From the NCBI GenBank assembly GCA_965370435.1, contig CBDUUP010000029.1, positions 1 through 19,412 of the forward strand: 19,412 nucleotides of DNA. Reading direction: 5' to 3'. Shown here piece by piece: positions 13,757 to 19,412 of the stretch. Within the stretch, counting starts at the first letter, position 1; every line of letters starts with the position of its first letter. The notes under the pieces were generated by a model, which saw only the letters and a program-made list of their open reading frames with translations, made no database searches and was not told the origin of the DNA. Origin of the DNA: CBDUUP01 sp965370435. Its GTDB lineage: Bacteria > Chloroflexota > Anaerolineae > Anaerolineales > UBA11579. A program made the translations under genes and the position numbers.

Positions 13757-15346
13757 TTACGGATCGCTCTCGGTGCGGGTGATGCGGGAGGCGTAGGCGC
13801 CGTATATTGAGGCGGTGACGATTTGGTCGCCCCGGACCAGGAAACCTTCGTAGGGAGCGTTCCCGGCCAGGACCGTCCAGCCGCCGAGGACGAAGGGAAC
13901 CGGGCCGTCGGCGGCGATCCATTCGCCGTTGTATTTGCGGGCGATGTGGACGTGGGTGCCGGTGGAGACGCCGCCTTCACAGGAGGGGTGGCCGATCCGG
14001 TCGCCGGTATCTAATACCGCGCCCAGGTAGGTGCGCCCGGCGGTGGCGATGTGCAGGTAGACCAAAGCCCAGCCAGTGTTCTCATTTCCATCGCCATCCA
14101 GGTCGAGGACGATGGTGCCGGTATCCACTCGGGCTACGACGCCCGGCGCGGTCGCCAACGCCCAACGGGTGGATTCGACACAGCCCGGCTCGCTGCTTCC
14201 GGGGGCGAAATCTATGGCGGCCTGGGAGCCGTCGTGTTCCCAAGCGCCGTGGGGGCCGCCGGTGAAGCTCCAAAGCGTCTGGCGTTCAAAGGGCAGGATC
14301 ATCTCCGGTTGAGTCAGGTTGGGAGGGAAGAGCGGCTCAATCTGGTGTTTCCGTTCCCAGGGGCTGCCGAACATTTCTTCGTGCAGGGCGGGCAGGCCAT
14401 CCTCTCGGTCCAGGGCCTGCACCCAGGTCTGGCCGTTGTCGTAGAGTTGGGCGAAGAAATATTGCAGGGCGGCGGTCCCGGCGTTGATCTCCGGGGCCAT
14501 GCGGCCGATGACGTCATTCTGGAAGTAGAGGTGGGTGATCTTGCCTTCCCGCCAGCCATAGTAGCCGACCGAGAGTTGGTTAACCGCCCAGATGAGCTGC
14601 TTGTAAAGCCCTTTGCTGCGGCTGTCAATTTTCCCCAGAGGATAATCGGTTTCAGATAGGCTGCGGGGTTGGCCGTACACCCATTCGCTCATATATTCAA
14701 GCAAAGAGAGCAGCAAGCGCGGGTTGATGGAATTTTCCAGGGCCACCCGCTGGATGATGGCGGCCCCGCTGGTGTAGCCGGTGGAACCCAGCCATTCGTC
14801 GTATTCGCTCAGAAAGCCGCCGCCCGCCTCAACGAAGGCCTGCACGTCAAAATCGCTGGCTGAGGGAGAGAAGATTACCTCGCTGTCCGGCAGCAGCCCC
14901 TGCCCCGAGGTGGTGTTGGCCAGGGTTTTGGGGATGATGAGCAGAGTGTTGGGATTGAGCAGCGCGTTTGGGTCTGGGCAGGCGCCAGTGCAGGTGATCT
15001 CAGCCGCCTGGACGGCGAAGCGCACCGCCACGGTTTGCAGGGTATCGCCGGATTGGGTGATGTAGCGGTAGGGTGCATTGGTGAATTCCGGCGTTGGAGG
15101 GGGCGGAGTCAGGGAAAGCGTATCGGTGGCAATGGGTATCAGAACGGTGGGCGTACTCTCGACCGGGGTGGTTGTGGGAGACTCTACAACCGTCTCCTCG
15201 GCCAGGGCATTGATGGTTTGTAAAATGGGATGGGGGGTTGGAGAGGGGGGGAGGGTGCCGTTGGTCGCACTCATGGTGCATGAAGCCAGCAATACGGCAG
15301 CTGCCAGGCAGAGGATCAAGAATCGAGAAGATCGAGAGGTTTGCAT
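13757..15346 (-). CDS. LysM / M23A metallopeptidase lipoprotein, array copy 2
   Basis: The protein has 529 residues from ATG 15346. The start is placed there because the signal peptide with lipobox LLASC (Cys23) begins at once, and because the upstream gene's stop codon is 4 bp away. The longer frame to 15628 only overlaps that gene. Domains are a Thr/Pro linker (about 30-90), LysM (about 94-139), a helical domain with INPRLLLSLLEY (Glu217), and the peptidase: GGPH (His366), AIDF (Asp379), VYLHI (His432) and THVHIARKY (His465, His467). The calcium-like DLDGDGNENTGW is at 415-426. Unlike the other three copies it lacks the C-terminal C-x-C pair, having ASIYGAY instead. It is translated from the same transcript as copy 1. 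Its LysM region contains an extra Cys pair (Cys119, Cys123). Confidence 0.9.
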   Translation of the reverse strand: MQTSRSSRFLILCLAAAVLLASCTMSATNGTLPPSPTPHPILQTINALAEETVVESPTTTPVESTPTVLIPIATDTLSLTPPPPTPEFTNAPYRYITQSGDTLQTVAVRFAVQAAEITCTGACPDPNALLNPNTLLIIPKTLANTTSGQGLLPDSEVIFSPSASDFDVQAFVEAGGGFLSEYDEWLGSTGYTSGAAIIQRVALENSINPRLLLSLLEYMSEWVYGQPRSLSETDYPLGKIDSRSKGLYKQLIWAVNQLSVGYYGWREGKITHLYFQNDVIGRMAPEINAGTAALQYFFAQLYDNGQTWVQALDREDGLPALHEEMFGSPWERKHQIEPLFPPNLTQPEMILPFERQTLWSFTGGPHGAWEHDGSQAAIDFAPGSSEPGCVESTRWALATAPGVVARVDTGTIVLDLDGDGNENTGWALVYLHIATAGRTYLGAVLDTGDRIGHPSCEGGVSTGTHVHIARKYNGEWIAADGPVPFVLGGWTVLAGNAPYEGFLVRGDQIVTASIYGAYASRITRTESDP

Positions 15347-15350
15347 ACCG

Positions 15351-16892
15351 TTATCTTTGAATAGTGTTGCCGGGTTCCCGGCATAAGCAGGCGGTGAGGG
15401 TTTGGTTCTGGCGCAGGAGAAAGCCATCGTAGAGAGCGCCCCACCCCACCGAAATCCAGCCATCCATGACCAGAGGCAGGCCGCCGTCGGCGGATATCCA
15501 CTCTCCATTATACCGGCGGGCAATGTGGAGATGGGTCCCGGTGGCGATGCCTCCCTCACAGGAGGGGTGTCCGATATGGTCTCCGGCTTTGAGGTAGGTG
15601 CCGGGAAGCACCCGGTCGCGGCTTTCAACGTGCATGTAGAGGAGCGTCCAGCCGGTTTGCTCCAGTCCGTCGTCGTCCAGGTCCTGGTAGACGGCGCCTT
15701 TATCGGCGTGGACGATCAAGCCGTCGGCCGCGGCCACGATCCATTGGTCGCTGGGGTAGCAGCCGATAAGGTTGTCGGTGGGGGCGAAATCCAGAGCCGC
15801 CCATGCGGAGCCATCTCCCCAGCCGCCGTGGGCGCCTCCGGTGAATACCCAGTTGACGCCCGGTTCGAAAGGCAGTTGGAGAGTCGGCTGTTCCAGGTCG
15901 GCGGGGACCAGAGGGTCGAGAGACCAATCGAAGGGATAGCCGAATAGATGCCAATAGGTGGAAAATACACCTCGATTGGAAACCGCCACCTGCCATTCCG
16001 GCTCGCCGTGCAGGGTGGAGAATAAATGCTGCACTCCGGCGGTCCCGGCGTTGATGGTGTTATCAATGACGATGAGGCTGCCGTCTTGCAGGGTCCAGGA
16101 TCCCAGGGCGTTGACCTGCCAGAGGTAGTAGCCTCGATTGAGGTTATCGGCGGCCCAGGCCAGTTGGCGGTATAGGCCAGTGCGCCAGTCGTCGTAGAGC
16201 CGGATGGGGTACGTGAGGGTGGCCGGGTCGGGATTGGCCTGGGTCAGCCAGCCGCTCTGGTATTCCAGCACGGCCAACAGCAGGCGGGGGTTGACCGAAT
16301 ATTCGCGGGCGATGCGGGTGACGATATCGATGCCGTTCACGTATTGGCCGTCCACCTCTTCGTGGTAGGTTGCCAGGTATCCGTTGTGACTCTGGATGAA
16401 ATCCGCCAGGTCGAAATAGGCGTTCACTGGGCCGTTGACCAACTCCGAGTCGGGGATGATCTTGAAATTCAGGCCGGGGGCGGTGAGGGAGGGCGCGGGG
16501 ATGATGAGCACCTGCCCTACGGTGAGCAAGTTGGGGTTGTAGATCTGGTTGGCCTGGATGAGGGCCTCCATGCTGACGCCGTACATTTGGGCGATCTGCC
16601 CCAGCGTCTCGCCGGGCTGGACGACGTGCTCCTCGGGGATCACTCGCAGGGTAGGCAGGAGGCGGGGATCATCAGGGGTGGGGGAAAGGATGGGTTGGTT
16701 GGGATTTCGGGTGGGGGGCAGGAAGGGGGTGCGGGTGGGCGTGGCTGCCAACGGAAGGCTGCCGGTCCCGGAGAGGCCGGGATCGGTGCTTTGATCGGGT
16801 AAGTTGCAGGATGAAAAGATAAGCATCAGGATGCCCAGGGCGAGTATACGCGGGGCTGTTTTGAGTTGATGGGAAATTGACAATGTGCGCAT
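15351..16892 (-). CDS. LysM / M23A metallopeptidase lipoprotein, array copy 1 (first gene)
   Basis: This is a 513-residue lipoprotein with a signal peptide ending in lipobox IFSSC (Cys29), a Thr/Pro linker (about 35-85), and the cleanest LysM domain of the four (about 88-132, VQPGETLGQIAQMYGVS). Then follow a helical domain with VNPRLLLAVLEYQSG (Glu210) and the M23A-type peptidase: GGAH (His355), ALDF (Asp368), LYMHV (His421) and THLHIARRY (His454, His456). The calcium-like loop is altered to DLDDDGLEQTGW (404-415). It ends with a CLC pair. The ATG at 16892 has an AGGA at 16897-16900. A possible promoter (TTAGCA-18-TAGAAT) lies just upstream, so this is probably the first gene of the array transcript. 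Copy 2 begins 4 bp after its stop. Confidence 0.9.
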   Translation of the reverse strand: MRTLSISHQLKTAPRILALGILMLIFSSCNLPDQSTDPGLSGTGSLPLAATPTRTPFLPPTRNPNQPILSPTPDDPRLLPTLRVIPEEHVVQPGETLGQIAQMYGVSMEALIQANQIYNPNLLTVGQVLIIPAPSLTAPGLNFKIIPDSELVNGPVNAYFDLADFIQSHNGYLATYHEEVDGQYVNGIDIVTRIAREYSVNPRLLLAVLEYQSGWLTQANPDPATLTYPIRLYDDWRTGLYRQLAWAADNLNRGYYLWQVNALGSWTLQDGSLIVIDNTINAGTAGVQHLFSTLHGEPEWQVAVSNRGVFSTYWHLFGYPFDWSLDPLVPADLEQPTLQLPFEPGVNWVFTGGAHGGWGDGSAWAALDFAPTDNLIGCYPSDQWIVAAADGLIVHADKGAVYQDLDDDGLEQTGWTLLYMHVESRDRVLPGTYLKAGDHIGHPSCEGGIATGTHLHIARRYNGEWISADGGLPLVMDGWISVGWGALYDGFLLRQNQTLTACLCREPGNTIQR

Positions 16893-16908
16893 GAGGTCCT
16901 CGCCGACA

Positions 16909-16938
16909 ATTCTACCCTGATTGGCGAAGTCCTGCTAA
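16909..16938 (-). promoter_or_regulatory. Possible promoter of the LysM/M23 array
   Basis: On the minus strand the -35 is TTAGCA (16933-16938, 4/6), the spacer is 18 bp and the -10 is TAGAAT (16909-16914, 5/6). The start of transcription would be near 16902, leaving a leader of about 10 nt that contains the AGGA ribosome-binding site. This is a weak match. Confidence 0.3.
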
Positions 16939-17030
16939 TGGAAGAGAGGGTCAAAATACGGTTCTAACAATCTTTTCTTGGACCTATACTTGATTTTCTC
17001 TTCTGATTTAGGATATGCAGAATGCTTTGG

Positions 17031-17072
17031 ATAAAAAAAGACCCACAGCCATCGAGAGCGGCTGTGGGTCTT
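17031..17072 (-). terminator. Rho-independent terminator of paralog B gene
   Basis: A perfect 13-bp stem, AAGACCCACAGCC (17038-17050) with GGCTGTGGGTCTT (17060-17072), has a 9-nt loop. On the minus strand it is followed by a run of T residues (17037-17033). It starts 16 bp after the stop codon at 17088. Confidence 0.92.
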
Positions 17073-17087
17073 GGAAAATTAGATTGG

Positions 17088-17672
17088 TCAGGGGGAAGAG
17101 ACTTCCGTCAGGGAGGGGCAAAGCTCCACGGTCTGGATGTAATCGAGCAAGGGGGTAGGGTCCTGGATGGAAAGGGAGCCGCCAGAGGGCAGAGTATCGC
17201 CGGTGCGAATATCGGTAGCCCGGCCAAAGACTGCGTTACTGCTGGTATGGCGGCCGACGAGGGGGATGATGAGGATTTCGACGTTGGAGAAAAACTTGTA
17301 GAAGGTGTGAACCCGCACGGCCGGATCGTAGAAGGCTTCCACGGTCAGCATGTCGGTGCGGATCTGGTATTCCAGGTAAGATTGATCCGAGAGGCTCAGT
17401 TGGTCCCAGCGCTTCCTGCCGGACATGATCTCATTGATGATGGAATTCATGTAGTTGAAATTGGCGGAAGAGGAATCGACGGCTACGTCGGTTCCGTAGC
17501 AGTGGACGACGATGCGGTAAGGCTCTTCCTCAAAAAGCGGCCAGAACCAAAGCGTATCTCCCGCCGCCAAGGAGATGAACAGATAAACGCCTATGACGAG
17601 CAGCGAGACAACCACTATGACGAGTTGCTTGAGAGAGGGTTGGTCGGAAAATTTAGCTTGATCTTGGTACAT
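17088..17672 (-). CDS. Membrane-anchored protein of unknown function (paralog B)
   Basis: This 194-residue protein is a paralog of the 8599-8057 product. It has one transmembrane helix (about 16-37) after a short polar N-terminus (both paralogs begin MYQ), then a soluble domain. Conserved blocks are D-T-LWFWP (39-45), VVHCYGTD (55-62), YLEYQIRTD (99-107), VRVHTFYKFF (119-128) and IPLVGRHTSSNAVFGR (136-151). Compared with paralog A it has an insertion near 65-70 and a longer C-terminal tail. No known family is recognised, and the conserved His, Cys and Arg residues suggest more than a structural role. The ATG at 17672 has an AAGGAG ribosome-binding site. The gene has its own strong terminator and lies just downstream of a highly structured spacer that may be its leader. 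Confidence 0.78.
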   Translation of the reverse strand: MYQDQAKFSDQPSLKQLVIVVVSLLVIGVYLFISLAAGDTLWFWPLFEEEPYRIVVHCYGTDVAVDSSSANFNYMNSIINEIMSGRKRWDQLSLSDQSYLEYQIRTDMLTVEAFYDPAVRVHTFYKFFSNVEILIIPLVGRHTSSNAVFGRATDIRTGDTLPSGGSLSIQDPTPLLDYIQTVELCPSLTEVSSP

Positions 17673-17710
17673 TCTGGGCGCTCCTTAAAATGTTGGGTGG
17701 GACTGTATGA

Positions 17711-17866
17711 TATAATTTTTTTCAGACAGAACTTCAGAGAAGACTGCCGTTTTGCCTTTGGGCAGTTTGGACAGTTCCCTCTGACCGAAGCGCTGAGGCC
17801 GCAGCGTCCTCGGTATAGGTTTTGTCCGTCCCAGAGAAGACCGGGCATTGCTCGGTCTTCTCTATT
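17711..17866 (+). ncRNA. Candidate structured small RNA (or leader of paralog B gene on the other strand)
   Basis: On the plus strand a TATAAT (17711-17716) is followed after 6 T residues by ~140 nt of dense complementarity. Stem A is AGACTGCC/GGCAGTTT (17741-17748/17761-17768). Stem B is nested: GGACA/TGTCC (17769-17773/17823-17827), ACCGA/TCGGT (17784-17788/17810-17814) and CGCTG/CAGCG (17791-17795/17802-17806). Stem C is AGAGAAGACCG/CGGTCTTCTCT (17833-17843/17853-17863), followed by ATTT. The 5' segment AGAGAAGACTG (17736-17746) can pair with the same right arm of stem C, giving an alternative closed rod. No protein is encoded. No good -35 box was found. The rest of the 17673-18003 spacer (17867-18003) shows nothing recognisable. 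Confidence 0.4.
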
Positions 17867-17999
17867 TAAGGCGTTGAGGTTGGTCTATTAGGATTACCAA
17901 CCAGGATTGCCAGAGGTTCAATGGATTATGTGGCTATTGTGAAGTTAACTTCATGAGAATGGGGAGAAAATTTGTTTACGCGGTTTTCTTGTAAGAATC

Positions 18000-18031
18000 A
18001 AAAAAGAGGCAGGCCCTCGGGCCTGCCTCTT
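18000..18031 (-). terminator. Rho-independent terminator of the solute-binding protein gene
   Basis: The stem is AAGAGGCAGGCCC/GGGCCTGCCTCTT (18004-18016/18019-18031). On the minus strand it is followed by a T run (TTTTTTGATTC read through the end of the arm). It lies 56 bp past the stop codon at 18087. Confidence 0.92.
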
Positions 18032-18086
18032 GTCTTACAGGTCTTACATCATACCGAATGGTTCGGTAAGGAGGCGAGCGATAAAA

Positions 18087-19412
18087 CTACTCGCACCACG
18101 GGCCGTAGCCGAATTCTTCGATGTTCCAGAATTCGCTGTTGGCGGTGGGGTCCATGATGAAGTTGCACATGTCCGGCCGGGTGGCGGCCAGTTTCAGGCG
18201 CAGGTACAGCGGGGCGATGGGCAGCTCGTCGGCGAAGATTTCCTGGGCCAGGAGGTGGTTTTCCAGGTAGGCATCTTGTCCGGGCAGGGAGCCCAAAGCG
18301 GCGAGGCAGGCGGCGTCGTAGGCCGGGTTGACGTAACCGGGGTTATTCCAGCCACCCCAGCCATAAGCGAACGCGGGGGCGCTGAGGTCGGCGTCGGGGC
18401 CAAGGGCCTCGGCCAGCCAGGGAACGTCACCAACGGTCAGGTCAGCCTCACCGGGCAGACCCAGGGTCATCCACAGGTCGCAGGGGGGGGCTACGCCGGT
18501 CAGCCAGGCGAACTGGCCGATGTCGTATCGGCGTCCGAACAGGGGGCCGTCGGGGCCGTCGGCGAAGTACTCACCGGATACCCAGTATTCGAGATTGACT
18601 TCGATACCGCATTCTTTCAGGGTCTCTGCCAGAAGCTGGGTGGCTTGCTGGCGCTGGGTGGCGGTGGTGGTCCAGTAGTTGAAGGACAGGCGGGTGTCGT
18701 CGGGCACGCCGTCAATCCCGCTGGCTACGCGGATGCCATCTTCGGCTCCAACATCTAACCAGCCAACTTCTTCCAGCAGGGCGGAGCCTGCGGCTACGTC
18801 GTAGGGGTACTGGGTGACGTCAGCGTTGAAGAGGGGGTGCTGCGGGGGCAGGTAGGAGTGGAGGACGACCGACTGGCCGAACATGACGGTGTCAACAACA
18901 GCCTGGCGGTCCATGCACATGGTGATGGCCTGGCGGGTGCGGACGTCGCTGAAGAACTTGGGCCGGTCCACATTGATGTCAAAGCCGTCGTCGTAGGAGA
19001 CCGGGTTGATGCCGAAGTCGGCGTGCTCAAACACGGTGCCGGTGACGAAGGTGGCGTTGACCTGTCCGGCGTTCTGCAGTTCGAGCAGCAGTTCGGACTG
19101 GTCGTCGAGGTGGGAGGTCTGGTCAACAATGTCGCATTCTCCGGAGAGGATGGCGGCAATGTTGGCGTTGGAGTTCTCGCCAACCAACTTGTAAACCACG
19201 TAGTCGAAGTAGGGCAGGCCTTCGTCGGCGCGGTAGTAGTTCTCGTTCTTGTGGCCGGAGATGGATTCGCCCTGCACCCATTCGTCGAGGACGTATGCGC
19301 CCCAACCCATGGGTGTGCGGGAGGATTCTTCAGCTTCTATCAACTCGGTGGCGGTGAACTGGCCCCAGACGTGCTCGGGGTAGGGCTGCCAGAAGTTGAG
19401 GAAGTAGGTGGA
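18087..19412 (-). CDS. ABC transporter family-5 solute-binding protein (5' end outside window)
   Basis: This is the C-terminal 441 residues of an extracellular solute-binding protein of the OppA/DppA/NikA (family 5) type. The frame is open to the window edge, so TTG 19343 is only an internal codon. Family features include the segment GWGAYVLDEW...NENYYRADEGLPYFDYVVYK, then AAILSGECDIVDQ, the RQAITMCMDRQAVVDTVMFG helix and the LPIAPLYLRLKLAATRP segment near the end, finishing with NSEFWNIEEFGYGPW. Such lipoproteins capture peptides, nickel or other solutes outside the cell and deliver them to a permease. Here the ligand cannot be inferred. The signal peptide, lobe I start and permease genes are not in the window. 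A strong terminator follows, so no gene is co-transcribed downstream. Confidence 0.92.
   Translation of the reverse strand, partial: STYFLNFWQPYPEHVWGQFTATELIEAEESSRTPMGWGAYVLDEWVQGESISGHKNENYYRADEGLPYFDYVVYKLVGENSNANIAAILSGECDIVDQTSHLDDQSELLLELQNAGQVNATFVTGTVFEHADFGINPVSYDDGFDINVDRPKFFSDVRTRQAITMCMDRQAVVDTVMFGQSVVLHSYLPPQHPLFNADVTQYPYDVAAGSALLEEVGWLDVGAEDGIRVASGIDGVPDDTRLSFNYWTTTATQRQQATQLLAETLKECGIEVNLEYWVSGEYFADGPDGPLFGRRYDIGQFAWLTGVAPPCDLWMTLGLPGEADLTVGDVPWLAEALGPDADLSAPAFAYGWGGWNNPGYVNPAYDAACLAALGSLPGQDAYLENHLLAQEIFADELPIAPLYLRLKLAATRPDMCNFIMDPTANSEFWNIEEFGYGPWCE

Noticed and set aside
15347..15628. N-terminal extension of array copy 2 to 15628
   Set aside because: It overlaps the end of copy 1 in another frame and precedes the true signal peptide. 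A 4-bp operon gap is far more likely.
10460..16892. Inactive M23 peptidases because the HxxxD histidine is missing
   Set aside because: The His is supplied 13 residues before the Asp (GG[PA]H), as in LasA-type enzymes, and the remaining His are present in all four copies.

Overview
The window is most consistent with a Chloroflexota bacterium of the Anaerolineae type. I base this on GC-rich coding DNA (about 60% by eye), clusters of secreted LysM/M23 lipoproteins with Thr/Pro-rich linkers, an XDH-family enzyme, and spacers filled with short degenerate tandem repeats. The assignment comes from general appearance, not from a marker gene. No rRNA, tRNA, CRISPR array or transposase was seen.

Layout. 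(1) 2-3448, plus strand: the 3' part of a nucleoside-phosphorylase-fold gene, then the molybdopterin subunit of a xanthine dehydrogenase-family enzyme. They may form a purine-handling unit. (2) 5241-3544, minus strand: a compact three-gene thiol-redox operon. Its first gene is a two-domain protein disulfide oxidoreductase/glutaredoxin-like protein with an in-frame UGA exactly at the first Cys position of the C-terminal CPYC motif. A perfect 6-bp stem-loop of bacterial SECIS type starts 11 nt after that UGA. I call this a selenoprotein (Sec148). It is followed by a membrane-anchored TlpA-like thioredoxin and an OsmC-like thiol peroxidase. (3) 5953-5450, minus: a small membrane protein, probably leaderless. 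(4) 7930-6248, minus: an M3 oligoendopeptidase with visibly lower GC. (5) 8599-8057 and 17672-17088, minus: two paralogous membrane-anchored proteins of unknown function that bracket the following block. (6) 10054-8672, minus: an MFS exporter with a strong sigma70 promoter overlapped by a perfect palindrome. (7) 16892-10460, minus: four tandem paralogous lipoproteins, each with a lipobox, a Thr/Pro linker, a LysM domain, a helical domain with an invariant Glu, and an M23A (LasA/beta-lytic type) peptidase domain. (8) 17711-17866: a strongly structured intergenic segment, possibly a small RNA. (9) 19412-18087, minus: the C-terminal part of a family-5 ABC solute-binding protein, cut by the window end.

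The strongest new-biology candidates are the selenocysteine-containing redox operon, the four-fold array of cell-wall hydrolase-like lipoproteins flanked by an uncharacterised paralog pair, the structured RNA at about 17.7-17.9 kb, and heptamer/octamer repeat arrays that abut several start codons.
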